From positions 496,001 through 560,000 of the forward strand of contig JAWHQI010000065.1 of NCBI GenBank assembly GCA_033032865.1: DNA of 64,000 nucleotides. The letters run 5' to 3'. How positions within the stretch are numbered: the first letter of the stretch is position 1; each line of letters opens with the position of its first letter. The translations under genes and the position numbers were made by a program. The notes beneath the pieces were generated by a model, which worked only from the letters and a program-made list of their open reading frames with translations, was not told the DNA's origin and searched no databases. This stretch comes from Dactylorhiza incarnata (taxonomy: Eukaryota > Streptophyta > Magnoliopsida > Asparagales > Orchidaceae). Shown in pieces: positions 22,483 through 31,566 of the stretch.

Positions 22483-22639
22483 TCATTTGTTTTTAAAAAA
22501 TAATAATTGTCGCCTTGCATTTGCTCGTCTTATTGTCGCTTAGGCGTCTGTCGCCTAAGCGTCAATGCGTCTGTGGCTCGCCTTGGTACGCCTTGACGCC
22601 ATGAAAAAAATGGTTGTGATGCACCAGAATCAAACATCC

Positions 22640-23300
22640 AACTATCAGAGTCACCCTGACTCTCAGTGACGCAATAAAAGTCGTCATCTCCTGCCAAGTC
22701 CAATGCCACCATGCCCGCATTCTGAACGTCACATGAAGTACCAGAACTCCAGACACGCTGCAGACAATATCTCCTAATGTGACCAACTTATCTGTAGTGG
22801 AAACACGCCACTACTTTCTTCGATGCCAACCGAGCCCGTACACCGCTCGATCCTTTATCGAAACTCCTCCCCCGTCCATGCGCGCGCTACCAAGATCTGG
22901 TCACCCGTAGGAGTGGGGTCCTTCAGCATCTGACTAGATAAAAGCGCCGACATGACTTCTTCCAGCCCATTGTATCCTTCCCATACAGAAGCGTAATCAC
23001 CATGTGCTTGTATGACGGTGTGAGTGAGGTAAGAAGCAAGAAGGCTTTGTCTTCTTCCTTTACCTTCGAGCCAACCACATGCAGCTGACTCAGAAGACCG
23101 TTAAACACATTGAAGTGTTCCTGTAGGTTGCCACCTTCCTACATCTTTAGCGCATAGAGGCGCTACTTCAGCAACAATCTTGCGGTCACAGATTTTGCCA
23201 GGTACAGTCGCTCCACCTTCTCCTAAAGCCCGACCAGCGTCTCTCCAGTCCCAATGTTGAAGAACACCTGGTCTGCAACGCACATCCTGATTGTGCTCGA
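22640..23300 (-). pseudogene. Second decayed Copia protease/gag copy
   Basis: Minus-strand remnants match 12917-13843. DSGASQP of the protease is read just right of the hAT-type element (about 22640). A gag core of 60 codons with GLLSQLHVVGSKVKEEDKAF is at about 23000-23105. The LERLYL-type helix near 23200 is shifted out of frame. Stops are frequent. Confidence 0.7.
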
Positions 23301-23812
23301 CTGCTCATGGGTCTTTTATCAAGATCTTTCCAGTCCTCATTTTTTATTGTCACAGGCAATTAGTCTCGCCCCTACAAGACTCGAATCAAACCCTACTGAA
23401 CCAGTATATCTTTTACTTGAATCTGTCATAGGCTACAATTCCCACCACCATTGAATTTCTCCACTGAAAATCTCTCCAGAACTACGTTCTTTCCTGCCAT
23501 GACTTTCTTCGGTAAACTAGAAGACTTGATTTATTTACAGGTCGGATCTGAAAGAGTGGGAAGAGGACCTAGTCGTTCACCACTGCAGTCAAATCATTCC
23601 TAGAACGTTCAATCACGGTCGTCTACCGAACCTCCCTCTAATACCACTTGTTGGGATTTCTCACAATCCTCAGGACAGTCACAATAACCGTATGGGTACA
23701 AAGAACGCACAATAATCCAGAGAAAAATTCAACGCACGATAATTAATAAAAAACTACAAATAGAGGAGATGAAAGTACCGATCTGTTACAAGTACACCAC
23801 AGATGAGACGAA

Positions 23813-25146
23813 TGTTGGTGCCAAAAATGGTACCAACTCCACGATCGCTCAAACTGAAGGATGGGGGGTAAGACTGTTGAATGGCTGGTTACTTTGAGCT
23901 GAAGGAAAGGCTATTTTATTGATATAAAGCTTGAGTTACAGCTGAGGTTACAATAGAAAAGTATGAAAGAAACAGCATAAGACTTGAAGAAAAAAGGGCC
24001 TGGAGGGAGACGAAGAGGTCTCCGGAAAGAGTGATCGGTGGTCACGGCGGTCACTCAAAACTGAGACCGCTCAACCCACTAGCAGGAACTGGAAGCTCTC
24101 CAAAAGTCCAGAAACTGGTACCCCTACCCCTCTATTTATAGACGCAGGGGCCTGCCCGAACGGGCAGATCTGGAAAGTAGCGGGCTGCCCGGAACTGCTG
24201 AGATCGCCTGAGACCGCTACTGAGACCGCTGAGGTCGTCAGGATGTGCTGAGATCGTCTACTGAGACCGCTGAGATCGTCTGAACCTGCATACCTGAACA
24301 GACCACATAAAACAGAGTCAGCACAGGACTAAGACCCTCCGGAGCGAGATCGCCCGGGAGGGGCGATCTCTCTCTGCGAGGTCGCCCGGAAGGGGCGACC
24401 TTCCCTGCTGTGAGATCGCCCGGGAGGGGCGATCTCTCCTCTGCGAGAACGCCCGGGAGGGGCGATCTCCCTCTGCGAGGTCGCCCAGAAGGGGCGACAT
24501 TCCTTGCTGCGAGATCGCCCGGGAGGGGTGATCTCCCTGCGAGATCGCCCAGGAGGGGCGATCTCTCCTCTGCGAGATCGCCCGGGAGGGGCGATCTCCC
24601 TCTGCGAGGTCGCCCGGAAGGGGCGACCTTCCCTGCTGCGAGATCGCCCGGGAGGGGCGATCTCCCTGCGAGATCGCCCGGGAGGGGCGATCTCTCCTCT
24701 GCGAGATCGCCCGGGAGGGGCGATCTCCCTCTACGAGGTCGCCCGGAAGGAGCGGCATTCCTTGCTGCGAGATCGCCCGGGAGGGGTGATCTCCCTGCGA
24801 GATCGCCCGGGAGGGGCGATCTCTCCTCTGCGAGATCGCCCGGGAGGGACGATCTCCCTCTGCGAGGTCGCCCGGAAGGGGCGACCTTCCCTGCTGCGAG
24901 ATCGCCTGGGAGGGGCGATCTCCCTGCGAGATCGCCCAGGAGGGCGATCTCTCCTCTGCGAGATCGCCCGGGAGGGGCGATCTCTCCTCTGCGAGGTCGC
25001 CCGGAAGGGGCGACCTCCCCTTTGCGAGACCGCCTGGGTTCGACGAGGTCGCCCCCCGGAGGAGCGAGATCGGCCCGGATCTCCGAAAATACCGCAATAC
25101 CTGAAAAAGTTAGCTCGAAGGGGATCGCCGATTTCTGGGTAAAACA
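23813..25146 (-). mobile_element. Solo LTR with a palindromic tandem array
   Basis: It starts TGTTGGTGCC and ends GGTAAAACA, giving TG...CA ends, and is flanked by exact 5-bp duplications ACGAA (23808-23812 and 25147-25151). No internal retrotransposon sequence is present, so it is a solo LTR left by LTR-LTR recombination. The TATA-like box reads TATAAATAGAG on the minus strand at about 24142-24131, so the LTR reads on the minus strand with a long U3 holding the tandem array. Length is 1334 bp. The terminal TTGGCACC-like sequence and GC-rich palindromic arrays recall the Tat-type LTRs elsewhere in the window, but the family is not fixed. Confidence 0.88.
24342..25030. repeat. About 21 palindromic 30-34 bp units in a four-unit higher-order repeat
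   Basis: Each unit is an imperfect palindrome such as GATCGCCCGGGAGGGGCGAT. Two types occur: GAGATCGCCCGGGAGG and GAGGTCGCCCGGAAGG. The second type is every fourth unit over most of the array, giving a roughly 129-bp higher-order period. Long frames on both strands here arise from the repeat and are not genes. Confidence 0.92.
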
Positions 25147-25611
25147 ACGAATTAACTTAATCCGCGGGTGGACAATGATCTTTGACTGCAATTCTTAGAA
25201 GGACACACAAGGTTCTCTCCGACAAACCTTCGTCGTCGTCAGACGACCAACCACCACCGCCGCCACCGGAGAAGTCAACGTGGAATAATGCCCAGCTCGT
25301 GTATAATCCCGCTGCTCACTACGCTGCTTGCCCAACTACAACCTTGCCGCACTCACCACAGCCCGCCACAACCTCGCCTTCTTCATCTCCGTGGATCCTC
25401 CTTCAAGGGTCGCTTTCCCTAAGATGAGAACTGGTGGTGTGTCTATCGAAGTCATAACCCAACCATTTATATAGCCATTTCATTTGTCTTGGCCACTTTC
25501 CTAGAAGTTTCCTTGCATGTGAAACACATGTGCGGCTTGGAGAGTCAACATCGGCGGCCGGTAGGTGGAAGCATGATACACATGAGTTTGAAAGATCAAA
25601 CCAACTCAACA

Positions 25612-26148
25612 ATACACGCACATGTAAACACATATATGTTGATTTGAAATTTTGAGTGACATTCAGAAGAAGCCCTATTACAAAAATTCAGGAAAATTGG
25701 AAAGAGACAAAGATAGTAAATCCAAGAAAATATGTAGGGGTGACGAACAAGTTTTTATAATTATGATTAACACACACAAATTACTCACAGCCAGAGAATC
25801 ATCCATGGGTGCACATAAATTACTCACCCTCACCGATATCTGCACCTGCTCCATATCCATGGCCATTCAGGGTTGCCAACGGGGTTGCGGGCGTTGTCCA
25901 TGCCGCTCTGCAGGCTGGTGAGGCCGACGACAACCAAGCCGTCGATGATGGACGGGACGTCCGGGAGCTGAACGTCACGGAAGCCAAGCAGCTTCGAGAG
26001 AGAAGGAGAAGAAGGTGGAACGAGAAGAGTGTCGGGATGAGAAGTACAAAACCCGTGGAACAGAGGTCCAAGCTGCGGATCTAAATTGACCTAGGCCCTG
26101 CTTTTTTTTAAACGAGTTTCTCAAAATAAGCGCTTCCAAACAGCACGC
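25612..26148. other. Sequence between the Copia array and the Harbinger element
   Basis: No complete gene. It contains one possible coding fragment on the minus strand (see 25850-26090) and an AT-rich part (25612-25800) in which I see nothing specific. Confidence 0.5.
25850..26090 (-). pseudogene. Possible exon fragment of an unrecognised gene
   Basis: On the minus strand, one frame reads a Pro/Ser stretch, then KLLGFRDVQLPDVPSIIDG followed by LVVVGLTSLQSGMDN, ending at a stop soon after. This is balanced, protein-like composition in a GC-rich patch (about 60 percent by eye) inside AT-rich surroundings. Another frame has a hydrophobic start (MDLCSTGFVLLIPTLF). I do not recognise either as a family. 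It could be a host exon moved here with a transposon, or chance. Confidence 0.3.
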
Positions 26149-26594
26149 TTAGGCTATGTTTAGCGGGGTGTTTTGAGAGCTGCACGCCGCAGCTTCTTAA
26201 ACCGCCCCGCCAAACAAAAAAGTTACGCCCTGCAGTGGAAACAGCCACCGCCGAAATAGATCTAAAAACCGCGATTCGGGAGTCGTGATTATTTTTCACG
26301 ACTCCTGGATCGCGGAATCGGCCGCGATTCCCTGCCCTAGCGCGACGATCTCCCAGTTCCTCTCCGAGCGGTCCTTCCTCCTCCTCTCACCTTCCCGTTC
26401 CTCTCAGCGGCCCGTCCTCGTCGACGACAACATCTCCCCTTCTTCTCAGCGGCCTCGCCTCATCTTCCCCCCTCCCAGTTCTTCCCGCTAGCGGCCCTTC
26501 CTCGTCCTCATCAGTTCTCGACGACAACATCTCAGCGGCCCCTCCTCCTCTTCCTCCTCCCAGTTCTTCTCTGCGACCGAAGAAGCTCCAAGGT

Positions 26595-27774
26595 TTGTCT
26601 TCCCCTTCTCAGTTCTTCTCAGCGGCCATTTGCGGTCTTTCAAATTTCTTCAGGCATTATAATTTCTTCAAATTTCTTCAAATTTCTTTAAAGGGTACAC
26701 AAAGAACTCAAGCTAGTGATATATTGGCAATCACAGTATATATTTTGGGTCACAATGAAACATTCAGGAAAGCAAGTGAACGATTTCAACATTCTACGGA
26801 GACTATGAGTCGGTTATTCATGATCGGACTTCGTGCTCTGACTAATCTGTCCATGGACATCATAGCTCCTACTGATCCTCAGTTTCATGCTATTCCTTTA
26901 CACATAAAAAATGATGAAAGATATATGTCATTTTTTAAAGATTGTGTCGGAGCTATTGATGGCACACATGTTGATGCACGCATACCTGTTGAAAACCAAG
27001 TGTCGTACATTGGTCGTCATGGAAGTCCAACTCAAAATGTGATGGCTGTATGCGACTTTAATATGTGTTTTACTTACGTTGTTCCTGGCTGGGAAGGTTC
27101 TGCACATGACACCCGTATATACCATCGTGCAGTAAGGGATCCGATGAGTAAATTTCCATTTGCACCTGAAGGTACAAAATCTCTGTTTCACATATATTAT
27201 TTTATTTGTTCTATGTGATTACTGTCTAATCTTTTCTATTATTGAAGGTAAATATTATCTTGTGGATGCTGGTTATCCACTAGAAAAATGGCTTCTGAAA
27301 CCTTTCCCGGAAACTAGATATCACTTGCCGGACTTCGCTCGGGGTAATCGGCAAATAGAAGGACGTAAAGAGATATTTAATAAAGCACACTCCTCGCTTC
27401 GTAGTGTGATCGAAAGGAGCTTTGGTGTATGGAAGAAGAAATGGGGCATACTAAGAAAAATGTCTCCGTTTGATTTTTCAAAGCAGTGTGTCGTTGTGGT
27501 CGCTACGATGGCCCTACATAACTTTATTAGACGACATCCATCACGTTCTGACCCAGAGTTCGATGTATGTGATGAGAACGAAAGCTTTGTTCATGCAGAG
27601 GCGTACGAACTACGACCAAATAATCGTCCAAGAACAATTGATCCAAACCCGAATATTGCACCTAGTACATTTGAAGGAACGGGAGCTACTGAAATGTCGA
27701 ACATCAGAGACTTCATAGCGGATCAACTGACGGAATATCACAGGTATGAAATATTAAGGGTTTTAATTTTGTAA
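26595..27774 (+). CDS. Harbinger DDE_4 transposase (ALP1-like), two exons
   Basis: Exon 1 is 26595-27171 and exon 2 is 27248-27774. The intron (27172-27247, GT...AG) splits a Gly codon and restores the family motif EGKYYLVDAGYP. Catalytic residues: the first Asp in VGAIDGTH (about 26945-26970), the second Asp in WEGSAHDTRI (about 27090-27120), and Glu in SVIERSFGVWKKKW (about 27400-27445). An HNFIRR segment (about 27517) follows. A helix upstream (LAITVYILGHNETFRKASERF) matches the usual region before the nuclease. The start is uncertain because the first 30 residues are low-complexity, and a further 3' intron near 27744 is possible. No stop interrupts the core. Confidence 0.85.
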
Positions 27775-28165
27775 ACTATATTACCGATAAAATTATATAA
27801 TTGATTAATTACATTACTATTTTACTATACAGTTGAGGTTCGATGATCGAAAGCGTTGATGCATGTTCGAGGTGGATCACATTTACGAGTTTTGTCTTGG
27901 AAAAACCTATTAATTAGTGTGTTTTATTTTATGGTAGAATATCAAAGTGCTTACTATTTATGTACACTAAGTTAATTTATTATAATTAATTGTTGTTTAT
28001 CTCTAATTTAAATTTTTTTTTTAAAACGCACAGTTGTTTTGCCAAACAGCTTAACAGCTTCTCCGTTTGAAACAGCACTGTAACAGCTGTTCTTCCAAAC
28101 AGATTCACAGATTTAGCCACCACTCTGCAGAACAGCTGATTATTCCACCACTGCTTCCCCCCACT

Positions 28166-29232
28166 TGTACAACCCCCATATCCATCGAGTGAGGCCCAGC
28201 GTGGAGGGCCGCCGAGACACGTCGACTAGACCCAAGGGGTCTTAAGACCTTTGGGTATCGTCCGGCGAACCCCCGTAGCTCTCACCACAAGAAGAGTAAG
28301 AGGCGAGAGGGGGAGGGGCGGGTGCCCCCCCTTCTCGCCCGCGCCCAAGTAGGGGCGAGAGGGGAGGGGCGGGTGCCCCCCCTCTCGCCCGCGCCCACGT
28401 AGGGGCGAGAGGGGAGGGGCGGGTGCCCCCCCTCTCGCCCGCGCCCAGGTAGGGGCGAGAGGGGAGGGGCGGGTGCCCCCCCTCTCGCCCGCGCCCAGGT
28501 AGGGGCGAGAGGGGAGGGGCGGGTGCCCCCCCTCTCGCCCGCGCCCAGCTAGGGGCGAGAGGGGAGGGGCGGGTGCCCCCCCTCTCGCCCTCGCCCAGCT
28601 AGGGGCGAGAGGGGAGGGGCGGGTGCCCCCCCTCTCGCCTTCGCCCAGCTAGGGGCGAGTGGAGGAGGGGCGGCGACCCCCTCTCTCGCCCTCTACCCTG
28701 GTAAGGGGGAAGATCCTTGGTCTCGCCCCACCCCAGCAAGGAGGCTCGCCGAGCTCCGCGAGGTAACCCCTCTCGCCCAGTTCTAGAGGGGGGGGGGGGG
28801 GGTTGGTCTACGTTTAGTATCCCAGAACAGCGGGATTTGGCTATTTGCAGTCCAGTTTTGGCTATTCGCAGTCCAGATCCGAGGGTATTTTGGTAATCTG
28901 GCAGATCGGTTTTTGGCTATTTGCAGCCCAACTTGGAAAACCTATAAATAGACACTAAGGGGCACCAAAGGAGGAGAGCTCTGGATTTCCAAATTTCGGA
29001 CCTTCTCCTTCCCTTAAAGCTCTCCTTTGGTGCTTCTGGTTCAACATTGGCTAGGGAGGGGAAGATCTCTCAGGTCTTCCGGGTGTGAGGTGGGACCTCC
29101 TCGATGTAGCCTAGGGTCCGTTTCCAAGTCCAAGTGCTCTTGCCTAGAGAGTTGGCTCGAGAGAAGTAGGTGTGAGACCACCCCTTTTTTGGGACCCCGA
29201 ACTCCACGGAGACCGAGTAGTCGGTTTCAACA
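28166..29232 (+). repeat. 5' LTR of the gag-protease Tat element
   Basis: 1067 bp, TG...CA ends. It contains the 50-bp array (28301-28680), a G run at about 28788-28802, three GGCTATTYGCAG motifs (about 28839-28925) and a TATAAATAG box (about 28941-28949). Nearly identical to the 3' LTR apart from the length of G runs and a few substitutions. Confidence 0.93.
28301..28680. repeat. 50-bp tandem array in the 5' LTR
   Basis: Seven to eight units with exact 50-bp spacing (AGGGGCGAGA at 28351, 28401, 28451, 28501, 28551, 28601, 28651). Each carries GGGGCGAGAGGGG and its inverse CCCCCCTCTCGCCC, so every unit can form a hairpin. The array recurs in the 3' LTR at 33037-33416. Confidence 0.93.
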
Positions 29233-29236
29233 TTTT

Positions 29237-29254
29237 TGGTGCGGTGAGCGTGGA
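29237..29254 (+). other. Primer binding site complementary to tRNA-Phe(GAA)
   Basis: TGGTGCGGTGAGCGTGGA, four bases after the LTR. It is the same site as in the Tat element at 8814-8834. Confidence 0.85.
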
Positions 29255-29289
29255 GAGTGGTCAGCACAGAAGTTCTTGAACCAAATCTC

Positions 29290-30600
29290 ATGGCAGGAGA
29301 CCTCGGAGGAGGAGACGATGAGGGGTCTCACATCCCAAGTGAGGTGGTAGGAAGGGGAGAGTTCATGGCGGCCATCAAGGGAATCATGGAGCTGCTCCAA
29401 GGCATCACCAGGGGAGGTGACTGCTCGGCTCCCTCCCCCGAGACACCGCCTTCTGGGTCGCAAGGAGTGCTCGCCCAGGGGGGGTCAGGAGTGCTCGCCC
29501 AGGGGGGGTCAGGAGAGGTTGCCCCAGGGGGTCGGCCAGGCAAGGAACCAGTGACTGAGAGTGGCGAGCGGGACCTCGCCGGGCGAGTGCTTTTTCCTAG
29601 CCCGGTGAGTGGGGTCTCGCTCGGAGCAGGAGTCACGCGACTGGAGCTCGCGAAGCCGGTGAGTGGGGGGTCACCCTTTAGCGAGCTGATCATCTCGGCT
29701 CCCATCCCGGAAGGCTTCAAGGAGCCCAACATGACTTTTTATACCGGGAAGGATGATCCCGTCCAGCACCTGCAGTGGTTCGAGGACACCGTCTCCATCA
29801 GGCCCATGACGGACGCGTTCAAGTGTCGTCTCTTCGCCACCACCCTGAGGGACAAAGCTAGGGACTGGTTCCACCAGCTCCCGGTTGGCTCCATTTACAG
29901 CTTCGAGGACTTGGGCCGAAGTTTCCAGCTACGCTTATCCACATCCAAGAAGAGGAAGAAGAATGCTGAGTCCATTTTCCTGATCAAGCAGAGGCACGAG
30001 GAGATGTTGGCCCAGTATATGGACAGATTCCAGGAGGAGATCCAGAACATTCAGGAGGTGCCAGGGTATGCCCTCCAGATGGCTTTCACCGTAGGGCTAC
30101 GAGAGAGCCTTTTCAAAATGCGCCTAACTAGGAAGCCTCCCTTGTCCTTTGAGGACCTGATGGAAAAAGCTGCAAAGGAGGTAGCCACCGAGGCGGCAAA
30201 CCCGGGGCTGGCAAAGAAATTGGCAAAGTTGGTAGAGGACGAGCCAAGAGAGCAAGGTGGCCCCAGGAAGCAGGAAGGAAGGAGGAGGGAAGAGCAGAGA
30301 GGTCAAGGGTACCAGGGACCCCAGGGGGGTCCGGAGCAAGGGAGGGGTCTCGCCCAAGGAGGGGGAAACTTCTACGGAGGCCAAGGGAGGCCCAACCCTC
30401 CTCCTTGGAGGCAGGCCCCTAGGCAGCTCCTACCCCCACCAGCCCAAGCTATGGCGATTCGAAGAGGAGGAGGAGTCGAAGCAAGAGACATCCCAGCCCG
30501 TAGGAGAAGGGGGGAAGGGCGGTGTCGTACTGCGACTACCACCAAGCAGAGGGGCATGCAACAACTACCTGCCCGGAATTCTTGGAGGTGAGAGAGACGA
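29290..30600 (+). CDS. Gag of the non-autonomous Tat element (frame shifts near its end)
   Basis: From ATG 29290 the frame encodes a Gly/Ser/Pro-rich head with a GVLAQGGS duplication (about 29466-29515), then the Retrotrans_gag core (about 29730-30200) containing the DPVQHLQWFEDTVSIRP and DWFHQLPVGSIYSFEDLG segments shared with the Tat element at 3326-8779. A basic, Gly/Gln-rich tail follows. The CX2HX4HX4C knuckle (YCDYHQAEGHATTTC, about 30525-30570) is in another frame, so a one-base shift lies between about 30440 and 30525. Gag would package element RNA; shifts may be real decay or base-calling error in G-rich DNA. Confidence 0.8.
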
Positions 30601-31384
30601 GAGGTCAGACACAACAGCAGCCGCCGGTGTGGATTGAAGAAGTTCCACCTGGAGCAGTAGTGGACGACGACGTCTGCGAGGACCGAACTGACATAGGAGC
30701 CAAAGGACGGGTCGCGGTGATCCACAGGGGGGGGGGGGGGTAGGGATCGAGGCCACTCGTAAGGCAAGCCTCCACGTCATATTTCGACGCAGCGTCGCTT
30801 CAACGTCACAGGACCCACCTCCCGAGGAGAAAATCACTTTCTCAAGCAGGGACATGCCAGATCACGAGGATCCATTCTGTGATGCGTTAGTCATTCAGAC
30901 AGCCATCGAAGGTTACACTGTCTCTCGGATCCTCGTTGACAACGGGAGCTCTGTCAACGTCATTTTCAAGAAGGCATTTGATGAGTTGAAGGTGGAGTCA
31001 AGGAGGGTGCTGGCCTCAGATGGGCCCTTGTTCGGATTCTCCGGAGAAAGGAAAGAGGTGGAGGGTGGAGTTGGACTCCAAGTGACGATGGGGGGAGGCT
31101 CAAGGAACTGTCAGTTCGTCATAGTTGACGCTCCTAGCAGTTATAATGCCATCTTCGGAAGACCCCTCATCAGCGCCTTCCGATGCGTACCATCATCCTT
31201 CCACCAGTGCCTCAAGTTCAACACTGGCGGAATCCAAGTCAGGATCCGCGGAGACCCCAGGATGGCGAGGCACTGCTACGTCACAGCCGTCAACAGCATC
31301 TCTTGGCAAGCAGGGGCGGAGGAGATGGAGAAGATCATGGAGAGCATGAGCCAGATGGGAGTGGCAGGAGAAGCAGAGGAATGA
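30522..31384 (+). pseudogene. Gag tail and aspartic protease, frameshifted
   Basis: After the zinc knuckle an acidic linker ends in a run of about 15 G (about 30726-30740), beyond which the frame changes. The protease frame (30854-31384) contains SRILVDNGSSVNVIF (about 30925-30965) with the DNGSS active site, a flap region (about 31020-31090), and AIFGRPLIS (about 31148-31175). It ends at a stop before any reverse transcriptase. The closest relative in the window is the protease of the full Tat element. Confidence 0.8.
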
Positions 31385-31566
31385 TCATCTCGCGCGAGCA
31401 GCCTGAGAGGCGAGTGCCATGGGGGGTATGTTGTGTTTATTTTTTGTTTTTTGTTGTTTTCCTTTGTAGCAAGTTCTACCCCTCGCTGGTTGGGCCAGGA
31501 GGTTTTGACAAGGGAAATCCCCCCATTAGATGGATGAAGTTATTTTGCTTATATGATTAGAAAGTT

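Larger units (their letters stand above)
15524..22612 (+). mobile_element. 7.1-kb hAT-type transposon carrying TNP1/Ulp1-like and hAT transposase genes
   Basis: It interrupts the Copia sequence at a point that is continuous in the other copy near 13160. The flanks are GTTGCGAT (15516-15523) and GTTGTGAT (22613-22620), an 8-bp target duplication with one change. The ends are imperfect inverted repeats: left CATTCTTATCATGGTGTC, right complement CATTTTTTTCATGGCGTC. Both are followed by GGCG-rich blocks, then AAGGCGAC, then an A/T run, then arrays of palindromes (15606-15862 and 22224-22482). Inside, on the plus strand, are a TNP1/Transposase_24-like gene, an Ulp1-like protease region and a BED/DUF659/hATC transposase, all damaged. 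The 8-bp duplication and hATC domain say hAT; the TNP1/Ulp1 pair and the palindromic subterminal arrays are more usual in CACTA elements. Confidence 0.82.
12205..25611 (-). mobile_element. Tandem Copia array: LTR-internal-LTR-internal-LTR, with two nested insertions
   Basis: Three LTR copies of one family are in the same orientation: a truncated copy (about 12205-12449), a full copy (14184-14807) and a full copy split by a solo LTR (23649-25611). Between them lie two homologous internal segments (12450-14183 and 14808-23648), each with gag and protease remnants but no reverse transcriptase or integrase. Both inner LTR edges face an initiator-Met-type primer site (TGATACCACTTG on the plus strand). 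The second internal segment is split by the hAT-type element at 15524-22612. Shared loss of pol in both units suggests an already deleted element that recombined unequally between LTRs. Confidence 0.75.
23649..25611 (-). repeat. Third Copia LTR, split by a solo LTR
   Basis: The left part (23649-23812) starts TGTTGGGATTTCTC next to the primer-site complement. The right part (25152-25611) ends AACTCAACA. Removing the inserted LTR and one ACGAA copy gives a sequence collinear with 14184-14807. Confidence 0.85.

Noticed and set aside
15524..22612. Ordinary CACTA element
   Set aside because: No CACTA ends and the flank duplication is 8 bp, not 3 bp; the transposase core is hAT.
24238..25198. Long open frames on both strands (up to 317 codons) with Arg/Gly/Pro repeats
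   Set aside because: They arise from the palindromic tandem array in the solo LTR and occur in several frames at once; not genes.
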